A stretch of DNA of 64,000 nucleotides from Flavobacteriales bacterium (GTDB lineage Bacteria; Bacteroidota; Bacteroidia; Flavobacteriales_D; Crocinitomicaceae). Every line of letters begins with the position of its first letter. The stretch's first letter is position 1. This document shows positions 33,985-43,432 of this stretch, one piece after another. The stretch covers positions 1-64,000 of the forward strand of contig CANHOA010000006.1 in assembly GCA_947462255.1 (NCBI GenBank), written 5' to 3'. Position numbers and translations under genes: made by a program. Under the pieces are notes generated by a model, which was not told where the DNA came from, did not search any database, and was given only the letters and a program-made list of their open reading frames with translations.

Positions 33985-35151
33985 ATGCCTCAGCAAAAGC
34001 ACAAAAAAATAGACGTTTCACATAATGCATCAATAGGTGTTTTAGGTGGAGGTCAATTAGGTATGATGATGATTGAAGCAGCCAAGGAAATAGGCATTAT
34101 TGTTCATGTTTTGGACCCTAATCCAGCTGCGCCATGTGCTAAACTAGCTGATACTTTTACCGTCGGTGATTTCAATAATTATGAAGATGTCTATCAATTT
34201 GGAAAAGATAAGCACTATTTAACCATTGAAATTGAAAATGTAAACATTGATGCATTGGAGCAGTTGGAGAAAGAAGGGCACTATGTTTTTCCTCAGCCTT
34301 CCGCTTTACGGATTATAAAAGATAAGGGGATCCAAAAACAATTCTATACAGAAAATTTTATTCCAACGGCTGTATACCAATTAATGGAAAGTAAGGCTGA
34401 CCTTCTTTCTGCTCAGCTTGATTTTCCTTATGTGCAAAAACTGCGAACCGGAGGTTACGATGGGAAAGGGGTTCAGGTAATTAGAAATAAAGAAGAATTA
34501 GCATTCGCGTTTGATGCTCCGTGTGTTATTGAGTCAATGATTGATTTTGAAAAAGAAATTTCCATTATTGTCGCGCGAAATGTTTCAGGTCAATTAGCCG
34601 TTTTTCCAGCCGTTGAATGTGAATTTAGTCAAGAAGCAAATTTGGTTGAATTTCAATTCTCACCCGCCGCTATCTCTTTGGAAATTGAGCAAAAAGCGAT
34701 TGAAATTGCATCGTCTATTATACAATCTTTGGATCTAGTTGGCATATTAGCTGTTGAGTTTTTTCTAACAAAAGATGGGAAGCTCTTGGTCAATGAAATA
34801 GCTCCACGGACGCACAATAGCGGTCATCATACGATTGAGTGTTGCGAGACGTCCCAATTTTCTCAGCATCTTCGAGCTGTTTTGAATTTACCGCTTGGAT
34901 CTACGGCACTAATACAACCTGGTGCTATGCTGAACTTACTTGGTGAAAAAGGCCATTCCGGAACAGCGCACTATGAAGGATTAGAAGAAGTGCTTCAAAT
35001 TCCTGGAGTATTCGTTCATCTCTATGGAAAAGAACTTACCAAACCCTTTCGAAAAATGGGACATATAACCGTGCTTGGAAAATCGATGGAGGAGATTAAG
35101 GCAAAAGCTACTCTCGTTAAAAGTGGTCTTCGGTGTATCAGTAAAACCTAA
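33985..35151 (+). CDS. purK: 5-(Carboxyamino)imidazole ribonucleotide synthase
   Basis: 388 aa. The N-terminal Rossmann-like domain opens IGVLGGGQLGMMMIEAA, the PurK hallmark. ATP-grasp follows: KLRTGGYDGKGVQVI is the phosphate loop, and VEFFLTKDGKLLVNEIAPRTHNSGHHT carries the metal-binding Glu and Asn and the family ending. It carboxylates AIR with ATP and bicarbonate in de novo purine synthesis. It diverges from hpt, so purine salvage and synthesis genes share a control region. Confidence 0.96.
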   Translation: MPQQKHKKIDVSHNASIGVLGGGQLGMMMIEAAKEIGIIVHVLDPNPAAPCAKLADTFTVGDFNNYEDVYQFGKDKHYLTIEIENVNIDALEQLEKEGHYVFPQPSALRIIKDKGIQKQFYTENFIPTAVYQLMESKADLLSAQLDFPYVQKLRTGGYDGKGVQVIRNKEELAFAFDAPCVIESMIDFEKEISIIVARNVSGQLAVFPAVECEFSQEANLVEFQFSPAAISLEIEQKAIEIASSIIQSLDLVGILAVEFFLTKDGKLLVNEIAPRTHNSGHHTIECCETSQFSQHLRAVLNLPLGSTALIQPGAMLNLLGEKGHSGTAHYEGLEEVLQIPGVFVHLYGKELTKPFRKMGHITVLGKSMEEIKAKATLVKSGLRCISKT

Positions 35152-35223
35152 TACAGAACTTGTTAAAAGCTTTTGTAGAATTAATTGTCCTTATCTAATA
35201 TAATTCAAAATCGTTTAGTGCTA

Positions 35224-36789
35224 TTACTGCAAAATTAACTTTTGCTTGAATTCGCCTTTCGGTGTTTTGATCACGATGAAATAGATGCCTTTGGGCTGAA
35301 GCGATAAATCGATGGATTTTTCATAGTGATGGGAATGGAAAACTTCTTTTCCAAAGGCACTGTAAATTGATAATCCTTTTATTTCTTTCGGATCTTGCCC
35401 TACTTTCAATTGGATATTTATTGTATGCTGACTAGGGATTGGATAAATATTGAATAAATTGTTGAGTAAAGACGATTCATTAGTGCCTGCATACTGGACT
35501 TCACAGGGAATAAATCCATTATAGTTCGAGCTAGTTGTACCGTTTGGATTTATAAAGTTGAAGGTGTATAGGCCGTTTGTGGTCCAACTATAACTTACTT
35601 GATAATTCTGATTATTGAGTCCATAAGATAAAATATAACCATTGCTACCATTGGCAACAAGACCAGAAATCAAGGCTCCATTTAATGGTGTTTGTGCCGG
35701 ACGCACGGGACTTGCAGCTGCTTGGGGAATGATTTGCGCGGAGGCATCTTCGGTAACTTGCCCCACCATATTTCCAATCATATAAGGCGCATTTGCTGTC
35801 CCATGATAATGATATTCACCATTGTAATTATGTCCGTGATTTGCATCTAAGCTTGTCATTAAAATTCCATCGGGTTCGTAAGCTCCATAAACAGCATAAC
35901 CATCTAATGCATATGCAATGGGTAATGTGTTACTTGTTGTTCCATATAAATGAAGGGGAGCCGTGTGATAATGATAATCGTCTGCTCGACCACAATGGCC
36001 ACCCCAATTATCCAATTGTCCATCTAAGTAAGCATCTACTCCAGTATTGGTATAGGGATTAAAAATAGGAACGCCATTAACAGCTACTGCGATTGCACCT
36101 CTTGTGAAATGTTGGGCGTTTACTGGAACGGGCGTTGCGGCTAAAATTGGGTTTAATGGGATGCTCCAAGCATTGTCTCCATAATAACACTGAGGAATAG
36201 GTACTTGTTGTTGCCAACCATTGCTAGCAATTCCCAACATCATATCGTGGGTTGTCGGGATACCTTTCGATTCAATATAAAAATAATTGGCATCCCATGA
36301 GGTGATAGCATTGGGTTGAAAAGCAATAAATGCTAGATTCATCACATTTGGATCAGTAAAACTGTAGAGAAAGAGGCTGATCGATATTGAAATGATGACG
36401 ACTCCTTGTTTTATTTTCCTTTTTCGGAAGAAATAAATACTTAAGATGATCAGTCCCAAAAACAATATACACAAGGGAATTAAAATGTTAAAGTTGTTTT
36501 TTGCTTGATTATTTATTTTTTGTGGTACCTCCGTATTTAATTTTTCAATGGTTTGATAACGATGATTAATTTGGGCTTGATCTTGCGTTGAAAAATCATG
36601 TAAGGGTATTTTTTTCGTTGCCCCATCTTCAGTTTGTAAATAAACGATTTCATCTTTAAGAAGTAAGAAGTCGCCACTAATTACTTCATTACCAATTTTC
36701 CAGGTTTGTTCTTTTTCATGATGTCCCCCTTCATGCGACCATAGGCTAAGGGAAAAGGTAAGAATGGCAATGCTTAAAAAATACTTCAT
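35224..36789 (-). CDS. YHYH-domain protein with SHD1-like part, internal TM helices and T9SS domain
   Basis: 521 aa. The signal peptide ends near residue 18. Residues 28-80 resemble an SHD1 domain (TWKIGNEVISGDF; DGATKKIPLHDFSTQDQAQI). Two strong hydrophobic helices follow at about 101-121 and 129-144, with FRKRKIK between. The YHYH domain spans about 150-400 with DDYHYHTAPLHLYG and NGEYHYHGTANAPY, the paired His motifs. The last 80 residues (FNIYPIPSQ...SIYSAFGKEV...GIYFIVIKTPKGEF) are a T9SS type A sorting domain. Membrane helices inside a secreted cargo are unexpected. Function of YHYH proteins is not established; the His motifs suggest metal binding. Monocistronic. Confidence 0.75.
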   Translation of the reverse strand: MKYFLSIAILTFSLSLWSHEGGHHEKEQTWKIGNEVISGDFLLLKDEIVYLQTEDGATKKIPLHDFSTQDQAQINHRYQTIEKLNTEVPQKINNQAKNNFNILIPLCILFLGLIILSIYFFRKRKIKQGVVIISISISLFLYSFTDPNVMNLAFIAFQPNAITSWDANYFYIESKGIPTTHDMMLGIASNGWQQQVPIPQCYYGDNAWSIPLNPILAATPVPVNAQHFTRGAIAVAVNGVPIFNPYTNTGVDAYLDGQLDNWGGHCGRADDYHYHTAPLHLYGTTSNTLPIAYALDGYAVYGAYEPDGILMTSLDANHGHNYNGEYHYHGTANAPYMIGNMVGQVTEDASAQIIPQAAASPVRPAQTPLNGALISGLVANGSNGYILSYGLNNQNYQVSYSWTTNGLYTFNFINPNGTTSSNYNGFIPCEVQYAGTNESSLLNNLFNIYPIPSQHTINIQLKVGQDPKEIKGLSIYSAFGKEVFHSHHYEKSIDLSLQPKGIYFIVIKTPKGEFKQKLILQ

Positions 36790-36861
36790 ACTTCGAGATT
36801 TAGATTCAACTACCTGTTTAGTGGTTTTAAATTTAATAAACTTGTAAAAAAAGGCACTTAA

Positions 36862-37995
36862 TTATGCCCTAAAAACTGATGCAGGTTCCAATTTGGTTAT
36901 TCTACGAATAGCGAAAAGGGTTCCTGAAATGGATATCGTTGCGGTGATCAAGAAGAATACTAATTTAGTAATCGGGTGGAAGGTAAACAATGTGCCCGCA
37001 TTGGCTATCCCATTTCTAAATCCTTCGATGAGTGCGTATCCAATCATAAATCCGATGATGGCATAGATAATTGCTTGCATTAATATTAACTTTCTAATGT
37101 AGCCATTTGATGCTCCGATTGCTTTTAAGGTCCCGTAATCTTTAATGCGATCTATTGCAGCCGAATAGAGGGTTAAACCAATGATGATAAATCCGGAGAT
37201 TAAAGCGAAAATAATTAAGGTTCCAAATGAAAAAGCAATCCCACTCGATTTTAATACGGTAATGACCGTTTCCCACCTAAAATCATTTGGCATCCATGCT
37301 TTAACGCCAGGGATATTTGCATTAATATAATTCACTACCTCTTGCATTTTTTTTGGATCATCTGCTTCGACTAAAAATGCCGATACTTTATTATTGGACA
37401 CTTTTCCTAAAAAACGAGCGCGTTCGATGGTTGTGTAGGCAAATAAACCGCCTCCAAATGCTCTTGCTCCTTTCGTAATTGCGGCAATATACACTTGCTT
37501 TCCATTAATTTCAAAATAATCTCCCATCTTCGGGTTCCCTAATGCTTTTCGATCAAAAAAATCAATGGTTACTGCTCCATCAGCTATAATATTGGAAAGT
37601 TTTCCTTCAACAATTAAGTTGTCTTGAATACCAACCATAGCTGGCAAATTCAATCCTACCACACTCATTCCAGCAGTTGTGCCATCGGTAAATCGTGCTG
37701 CTCCAGCGCCAATTACCAGCGGATTTGCTTTCACCACGAAGGGTAAACTTTCTATCTCATGCCCCAAACGAATATCGATCGGCGCTAAGGCATTTACATT
37801 GGTGGTTTTGTTGTCGGTTACCCAGACGTAGCCATCGTTCACACGAACTAAATAGCTCATGGCATTGGTTAAAAAGGTAAAAATTCCGGTTTGTTGCCCA
37901 ATTAAAAAGATCGAAATAATAACACCAAACAAAGCCCCAATGCTTTTGGGCTTGTCAAACTTCATGAATTTTAATGCGGTGAACAGTAGTTGCAT
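36862..37995 (-). CDS. ABC exporter permease, DevC/FtsX-like
   Basis: 377 aa with four helices: one near the N-terminus (SIGALFGVIISIFLIGQQ), then three in the last 130 residues around a large periplasmic domain, the FtsX/MacB plan. The N-terminal ALKFMKFDKPKSIGAL and the segment LIIFALISGFIIIGLTLYSA, then IKDYGTLKAIGASNGYIRKL, fit DevC-type permeases. It would work with the adaptor (37997) and ATPase (38931) just upstream in one operon. The exported substrate is unknown; cyanobacterial DevBCA exports glycolipids, which need not hold here. Confidence 0.82.
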   Translation of the reverse strand: MQLLFTALKFMKFDKPKSIGALFGVIISIFLIGQQTGIFTFLTNAMSYLVRVNDGYVWVTDNKTTNVNALAPIDIRLGHEIESLPFVVKANPLVIGAGAARFTDGTTAGMSVVGLNLPAMVGIQDNLIVEGKLSNIIADGAVTIDFFDRKALGNPKMGDYFEINGKQVYIAAITKGARAFGGGLFAYTTIERARFLGKVSNNKVSAFLVEADDPKKMQEVVNYINANIPGVKAWMPNDFRWETVITVLKSSGIAFSFGTLIIFALISGFIIIGLTLYSAAIDRIKDYGTLKAIGASNGYIRKLILMQAIIYAIIGFMIGYALIEGFRNGIANAGTLFTFHPITKLVFFLITATISISGTLFAIRRITKLEPASVFRA

Positions 37996-37996
37996 T

Positions 37997-38929
37997 TTAT
38001 AGTTTTATGATGCATTCAACTCGACTTCCAATGAGAACCGATCCTGGTTGATCTACAATTACTCTTACTTCTCGAACGCGTCTATCTTCCAAATTATCTG
38101 CTTTATCGCTAAAAATAGATTTCTTAGAAAGGTAGGGGGAGCAATAAACGATTTTCCCAGTACTTAATAGTTCTCGTGTGCCTTGTTTTGCTATGGTTAC
38201 AGCCATTCCATTTCGAATATCCATGGCGAATAATTCATCAACTTCGGTAATCGCAATTAATCCTCCGCTTGGTGCGAACTCTCCAATTTTCGATCCTGGT
38301 GCAAGTGCTTGTCCCGGTCTTACTTCAATGCTTAACAACATTCCGTCTTCGGGGGCATAAATCTTTTTCTTATTTTTAAGTTGCGTAAAATAATTTGTTT
38401 CGGCACTTAATTCGCTTAAACTTGCGATTGCCTCACTAGCTTCTGCTTTTGCAATGATGATGTCAGCTTGTAGGTTTTGGTAAATGTTCTCTGAGTCTAT
38501 CGCATTTTTATCTGTTCCTGCTTTTGAATCTGCTAAAGCCCGATCCCTCTTCATGTTAACTTCGGCAGCTTTTAATTTGATGCTTAGGGCTTCTATTTTC
38601 GCCTGAAGACTTTTAATTTTTTCATTTCGAGTAGTGATCTTTGCGGCGCTTTGAGTAACCTGAGCATTTTCAGTACTTTCATCCATTTCGAGTAGGAGTT
38701 GCCCTTTCTTAACCACCTGACCTTCTACCACCAAAATACGTGTAATTTTTCCTGCTAATTCGCTTCCCAAAGGATAGATTTTGTTGGCGGGTTCGATGCG
38801 TGCAATTCCCACCAATTCACTTATTTTTTCTACTTTGTAATCGGATAATTTTTTCGCTTTAGGATCTTCTTTTCCACCGCAGGATGCTAAAAGCAATAGT
38901 ATGAACAAGGATGTTTGAGTTATTTTCAT
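37997..38929 (-). CDS. HlyD-family adaptor, DevB-like
   Basis: 310 aa from the ATG at 38929, one base after the ATPase stop. The leader ends LLASC, so it is likely a lipoprotein rather than a membrane-spanning adaptor. A biotinyl-lipoyl-type strand pair (GSELAGKITRILVVEGQVVKKGQLLLEMD) flanks a coiled-coil hairpin of about residues 85-180, and IYAPEDGMLLSIEVRPGQALAPG is the second half. It bridges the permease to an outer-membrane channel; no TolC-like gene is near. Middle gene of the three-gene ABC unit. Confidence 0.85.
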   Translation of the reverse strand: MKITQTSLFILLLLASCGGKEDPKAKKLSDYKVEKISELVGIARIEPANKIYPLGSELAGKITRILVVEGQVVKKGQLLLEMDESTENAQVTQSAAKITTRNEKIKSLQAKIEALSIKLKAAEVNMKRDRALADSKAGTDKNAIDSENIYQNLQADIIIAKAEASEAIASLSELSAETNYFTQLKNKKKIYAPEDGMLLSIEVRPGQALAPGSKIGEFAPSGGLIAITEVDELFAMDIRNGMAVTIAKQGTRELLSTGKIVYCSPYLSKKSIFSDKADNLEDRRVREVRVIVDQPGSVLIGSRVECIIKL

Positions 38930-38930
38930 T

Positions 38931-39635
38931 TTATACAAGTGTAAAGGCATTGGTTAATTCATTTTTTTTAATTTCTGTTGCAAATCCATTTTCTACTTTA
39001 ATTACGCGGTCTGCATATTGTAATAATCGTGGGTCATGAGTAACTACGCATACGCTTTTTCCAGATTTCGATAGCGAAACAAGTTCTCCCATTATCGTTG
39101 CTATGGAGGAAGCGTCTAAGGAAGCGGTGGGTTCATCGCACAAAATTAATTGTGGGTCTGTTACCAAGGCTCTTGCAATCGCTACGCGCTGTTGTTGACC
39201 CCCAGAAAGTTGTTTGGGCAAACTCTTTTTTCGATCCAACATACCGACTAATTCCAAGGCCGCTTCGGCTTTTATTTTTGCATCCTTCGCCTTAAGTTTT
39301 TTTAATTGTAAGGGCATCATTACATTGTCCAATGCGTTGAGCGGAGCGATTAAATTAAAGCCTTGAAATACAAATCCGAAGGTGTTTAAGCGTAGATTAG
39401 CCATCTGTTTTTGACTCATATCATTAACCAATTGATTGTTTACGAAGAGTTGACCTATTGTTGGATAGATAACACAGCCTAAAAGGGACAAAAGGGTTGT
39501 TTTTCCTGAACCTGATGGACCAATTATTAATAGCAATTCTCCGGTATTAATGCATAAATCTACGGGTTGCAACGCAATAATGGTTTGATCACCAACTTGG
39601 TATTCTTTTCCTACTCCTATTAATTCGGCAATCAT
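38931..39635 (-). CDS. ABC exporter ATPase, DevA/LolD-like
   Basis: 234 aa. Walker A GPSGSGKTT lies at 39-47, the Q-loop in FGFVFQGFNLIA, the signature LSGGQQQRVAIARAL, and Walker B LILCDEPTASLD with the H-loop VVTHDPRLL. These are all intact, so it should hydrolyse ATP at the cytoplasmic face for the permease at 36862. First gene of the unit; the adaptor starts one base after its stop. Confidence 0.93.
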   Translation of the reverse strand: MIAELIGVGKEYQVGDQTIIALQPVDLCINTGELLLIIGPSGSGKTTLLSLLGCVIYPTIGQLFVNNQLVNDMSQKQMANLRLNTFGFVFQGFNLIAPLNALDNVMMPLQLKKLKAKDAKIKAEAALELVGMLDRKKSLPKQLSGGQQQRVAIARALVTDPQLILCDEPTASLDASSIATIMGELVSLSKSGKSVCVVTHDPRLLQYADRVIKVENGFATEIKKNELTNAFTLV

Positions 39636-39685
39636 CTCAACTTAATTATATTTTCTAACAATATTCCTCCAATTTTGTTTAGGAT

Positions 39686-40384
39686 TTATTTTTTTTGAAC
39701 CCTTAAACTAATATTTTCTAATAATTCTATTTGTTCTACTTGTAGATCTAATAGGTTTTTTTGTTGATGCAATATTAAATGGTCAATTTTTTCGTGTAGC
39801 GTTCTAATTTCTAACTCTGATTTAAGATTGATCATGTAGTCCATTTTTGCTCGCTCTCTATCTTTTTCCTCTCGACGATTTTGGCTCATCATGATGATAG
39901 GTGCCTGTAAAGCAGCAATACAAGATAGGATAAGGTTGAGCAATATAAATGGATAGGGGTCAAATCCTCTGTTGCTTAAGAAATAAAAATTACAAATTAT
40001 CCAAATAACTAAAAACACACCAAAGGAACTTATAAAGGTCCAACTTCCTCCGAAACTAGCTACTTTATCAGCTAATTTCTGTCCGCGTGTTAAGGGGGTA
40101 TGTTTGTCTACATTACTTTTCTTATTGATGCTGGTTTGATTGGTCATCGTTTGTATGACCGTTTTTTCGAGTTCGCTTAACTCACCAAGTTGCTGTTCTA
40201 ATTTTTCAGTGATGTATTTTTCTCTGTAATAGTTAAGTTCTTCTATGGAAATGACAAAATTTTCAGCTAATTCAGGATGATCTGTTCTTATTAGTAAACT
40301 CAGTGAATGCCTTATAGTTGCTGAGAATACTTTTTCTTCAATAGGAAAAGTCTTTTGCGAAAGATCACTCTGAAATGTTTTCAA
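39686..40384 (-). CDS. DUF1003 membrane protein
   Basis: 232 aa. The centre has two helices, SWTFISSFGVFLVIWIICNF and PFILLNLILSCIAALQAPII, followed by MMSQNRREEKDRERAKMDYM, the hallmark of DUF1003. An N-terminal soluble part (about 100 residues) and a C-terminal coiled coil (IRTLHEKIDHLILHQQKNLL) flank them. Function of the family is unknown. It is separated from the ABC unit by 50 bp and has its own -7 box (40401-40408). Confidence 0.85.
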   Translation of the reverse strand: MKTFQSDLSQKTFPIEEKVFSATIRHSLSLLIRTDHPELAENFVISIEELNYYREKYITEKLEQQLGELSELEKTVIQTMTNQTSINKKSNVDKHTPLTRGQKLADKVASFGGSWTFISSFGVFLVIWIICNFYFLSNRGFDPYPFILLNLILSCIAALQAPIIMMSQNRREEKDRERAKMDYMINLKSELEIRTLHEKIDHLILHQQKNLLDLQVEQIELLENISLRVQKK

Positions 40385-40400
40385 GTTCGGAATTTTTTTT

Positions 40401-40408
40401 CAAAGTTA
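40401..40408 (-). promoter_or_regulatory. -7 box, DUF1003 gene
   Basis: Reverse strand TAACTTTG fits TAnnTTTG and lies 16 bases before the start codon at 40384. No -33 element was recognised. Confidence 0.4.
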
Positions 40409-40523
40409 ACTTTTCATTCTTTGTTACATGCTTTTTTTTGAATTAAAGCTTAAATAGTAGTTGATTTTTAGCAACCTATTTTTTTATAGTGCAATTCACA
40501 GCTTTCCTCCTTATATTTATGGT

Positions 40524-41294
40524 ATGAATTCAAAAGCAGACATTGTAAATAATTGGCTACCGCGCTATACTGGTGAAAAAATAGAAAATTTTGGGAAGTA
40601 TATTTTACTGACCAATTTTAGTAATTACGTCCATCTATTTGCGGAATGGAACAATGTTCCTGTTATAGGAAAAGATAAACCTATGCAATGTGCTACTTCT
40701 GGAAATATCAGCATTGTAAATTTCGGAATGGGAAGTCCTTCTGCCGCAACAATTATGGACTTGCTGACTGCTATTCATCCAGAGGCCGTATTATTTCTTG
40801 GTAAATGCGGGGGCTTGAAAAAGCGGAATAAATTAGGTGATTTAATTCTGCCAATTGCTGCCATACGTGGTGAAGGAACGAGCAACGATTATTTTCCCAT
40901 GGAAGTGCCCGCGCTACCTGCTTTTTCTCTTCAGAAAGCCGTTTCCACCACCATTCGTGATTATAAGGTGGATTATTGGACAGGAACAGTTTATACCACC
41001 AATCGAAGGGTATGGGAACACGATGAGGAATTTAAAAATTACCTCACCAAAATTAGAGCCTATGCCATAGATATGGAAACAGCTACTATTTTTACGGTAG
41101 GTTTTTACAACAAGATTCCAACAGGAGCTTTGCTATTAGTGAGCGATCAGCCGATGGTGCCAGACGGCGTAAAAACAGAGGAAAGTGATAAGGCAGTCAC
41201 CACGAATTTCGTCGAAAATCACCTGAAAATAGGGATTGATTCATTAAATCAACTCATTGATGACGGATTAACGGTTCGCCATCTAAGATTTTAA
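40524..41294 (+). CDS. amn: AMP nucleosidase, short form
   Basis: 256 aa from the ATG at 40524, chosen over an upstream non-ATG start because the added 21 residues are unlike the family. The nucleoside phosphorylase fold shows VNFGMGSPSAATIMDLL, FLGKCGGL and the base/ribose site YAIDMETATIF, followed by LLVSDQPM. It lacks the N-terminal regulatory domain of the enterobacterial enzyme, as is usual in Bacteroidota. It would cleave AMP to adenine and ribose 5-phosphate. Convergent with acs, ten bases apart. Confidence 0.88.
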   Translation: MNSKADIVNNWLPRYTGEKIENFGKYILLTNFSNYVHLFAEWNNVPVIGKDKPMQCATSGNISIVNFGMGSPSAATIMDLLTAIHPEAVLFLGKCGGLKKRNKLGDLILPIAAIRGEGTSNDYFPMEVPALPAFSLQKAVSTTIRDYKVDYWTGTVYTTNRRVWEHDEEFKNYLTKIRAYAIDMETATIFTVGFYNKIPTGALLLVSDQPMVPDGVKTEESDKAVTTNFVENHLKIGIDSLNQLIDDGLTVRHLRF

Positions 41295-41304
41295 GACCGG
41301 TTTT

Positions 41305-43200
41305 TTACAGGCAATTATCCCTGATTTCAGCCACAATTTCTGGATTTAATAAGGTAGAAATATCACCAAAATTATCAAAATCTCCTTCAGCAATTTTGCG
41401 TAAAATCCTGCGCATTATTTTTCCGGAACGTGTTTTTGGTAAGCCGCTGGTAAATTGAATTTTATCCAATTTTGCGATAGGGCCAATTTGGTCAGAAATG
41501 AATTGATTGATTTCTTTTCTTACTAGATCATGGTTGGCATGTTCTTCTTTTAAAATGACAAAGCCATAAAGCGCATTGCCTTTGATGTCGTGCGGAAATC
41601 CTACAATGGCAGATTCAGCAACCAAAGCATGTTCGTTAATCGCATCTTCTATAGGTGCTGTTCCTAAATTATGACCTGAAACAATGATTACATCATCCAC
41701 ACGCCCTGTAATTCTGTAATAACCATCTTCGTCTCTTAATGCCCCATCTCCAGTGAAATAGAGCCCAGGAAATGCCGTGAAGTAGGTCTCTAGATAGCGT
41801 TTGTGATCTCCCCATATAGTGCGGGCAATCGATGGCCATGGTTGTTTTATGCAAAGACTGCCACTCACTTCGTTTCCACTCATTTCATTTTTTCCTTCGT
41901 CCATGATGGCAAGTTGAATGCCCGGTAAAGGCAATGTGGCAAAGGCAGGTTTTAATTTGGTGATATTCGGTAATGGTGAGATAAGTATTCCCCCGGTTTC
42001 TGTTTGCCACCAAGTATCTACTAGCGGACAGTTTCCTTTTCCAATATGTTCATGGTACCAATGCCATGCTTCGTCATTGATAGGTTCACCAACGGAACCG
42101 ATTATTCGCAGACTTGATAAATTATATTTTTCCACCCAAGACAAGGGTTCTTTGGCAAGCGAACGAATGGCGGTTGGTGCAGTATAAAAATGATTTACTT
42201 GGTGTTTGTCAATTACTTCCCAAAATCGTCCAAAATCTGGGTAGGAGGGAATGCCTTCAAAAAGTACGGTGGTAGCTCCGTTTAACAGTGGACCATAAAC
42301 AATGTAGGAATGTCCGGTAATCCAACCAATATCTGCGGTACACCAAAAGACTTCTTTTTCTTGGTAATCGAATACATTTTGAAAAGTGTATCCGGCATAT
42401 ACCATGTATCCTCCAGTGCTATGCAACATGCCCTTTGGTTTTCCAGTGGATCCTGATGTGTATAGAATAAACAAGGGATCTTCAGCGTCCATTTCGGTCA
42501 CTTCACAATGGCTACTAACTTTTTTAAGTTCAATATCGAGGTATGTGTCTCGACCAGCAAGCAGTTGGATTGTTGTATTTGTTCGCTTTACCACTAAGGA
42601 CTTTAAAATTGTCGGACAAGTAAGCAAGGCTTCATCTACGATGGATTTTAGGTCAATCGATTTGGTGCCGCGAAAGCCACCATCTGCCGTTATCATAAGT
42701 TTACAAGCACAGTCTTGAATACGTGAGGCAAGCGCTGTAGATGAAAAGCCAGCAAATACAACCGAATGCACTGCTCCGATTCGTGCGCAAGCCAGCACAC
42801 TGATTGCCAATTCCGGTATCATGGGAAGATAGATACAAACACGGTCTCCTTTTTCAATGCCATTTGCTTTCAAAACATTTGCCATCTGCGAAACCCGTTC
42901 ATGTAATTCCGTGTAGGAAATATGCTGTGCTTTTTCCTTGGGATCATTGGGCTCGAAAATCAGGGCTGTTTGCGCACCTTTTTCCGCTAAGTGACGGTCT
43001 AAGCAATTGTAGGAAATATTCGTTTTCCCTTCTTGAAACCAGTTAAATTCCGCTAGTTCCATCTTACAATTCATTACTTTTTTCCACGGAGCGAACCAGT
43101 GGAAATTACCTGCGATTTCTCCCCAAAAAGTCTCCGGATCAGCAATGGCATTTTCATACGCGTTTTGGTAAGCGGCAAAAGTTTTCAAGTGATAAGGCAT
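41305..43200 (-). CDS. acs: Acetyl-CoA synthetase
   Basis: 631 aa. The adenylate-forming motif YTSGSTGKPKGML is present, then VDTWWQTETGG and the hinge region YFTGDGALRDEDGYYRITGRVDD. The acetylatable catalytic Lys in LPKTRSGKIMRR is about residue 594. It makes acetyl-CoA from acetate and ATP through acetyl-AMP in the cytoplasm. The length and the VSGHNLGTAPIE segment match Acs rather than other acyl-CoA synthetases (Acs usually has VSGHRLGT). Monocistronic. Confidence 0.93.
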   Translation of the reverse strand: MPYHLKTFAAYQNAYENAIADPETFWGEIAGNFHWFAPWKKVMNCKMELAEFNWFQEGKTNISYNCLDRHLAEKGAQTALIFEPNDPKEKAQHISYTELHERVSQMANVLKANGIEKGDRVCIYLPMIPELAISVLACARIGAVHSVVFAGFSSTALASRIQDCACKLMITADGGFRGTKSIDLKSIVDEALLTCPTILKSLVVKRTNTTIQLLAGRDTYLDIELKKVSSHCEVTEMDAEDPLFILYTSGSTGKPKGMLHSTGGYMVYAGYTFQNVFDYQEKEVFWCTADIGWITGHSYIVYGPLLNGATTVLFEGIPSYPDFGRFWEVIDKHQVNHFYTAPTAIRSLAKEPLSWVEKYNLSSLRIIGSVGEPINDEAWHWYHEHIGKGNCPLVDTWWQTETGGILISPLPNITKLKPAFATLPLPGIQLAIMDEGKNEMSGNEVSGSLCIKQPWPSIARTIWGDHKRYLETYFTAFPGLYFTGDGALRDEDGYYRITGRVDDVIIVSGHNLGTAPIEDAINEHALVAESAIVGFPHDIKGNALYGFVILKEEHANHDLVRKEINQFISDQIGPIAKLDKIQFTSGLPKTRSGKIMRRILRKIAEGDFDNFGDISTLLNPEIVAEIRDNCL

Positions 43201-43255
43201 AGTCCAAATATTTGAAGTAAAAATAAGGATAATTGATTAATTTTCAATTCAAGCT

Positions 43256-43350
43256 CATCGAGCTCAATGCGGCTGTCGATTTCACCGTGTCTCTCGACTC
43301 CGCTCGATCCACTTTTTTCAAGCACATCGAGCGGAGCCGAGATGCGCTCA
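43256..43350. repeat. Palindromic interspersed repeat, copy 1
   Basis: TCTCGACTCCGCTCGAT at 43292-43308 faces its reverse complement at 43326-43342 with one mismatch, forming a stem of 17 pairs. The flank CACCGTGTCTCTCGACTCCG and on to ACTT (43283-43314, 32 bases) recurs exactly at 44084-44115. The surrounding 43201-43432 has no coding capacity. Confidence 0.75.
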
Positions 43351-43432
43351 ATTCACTTCAAAGTTTTCTGAATTAGGTGTAGCATATTAAAATAATACTA
43401 ACTTTAATCCACCCTTACTAATCGATAATCGT

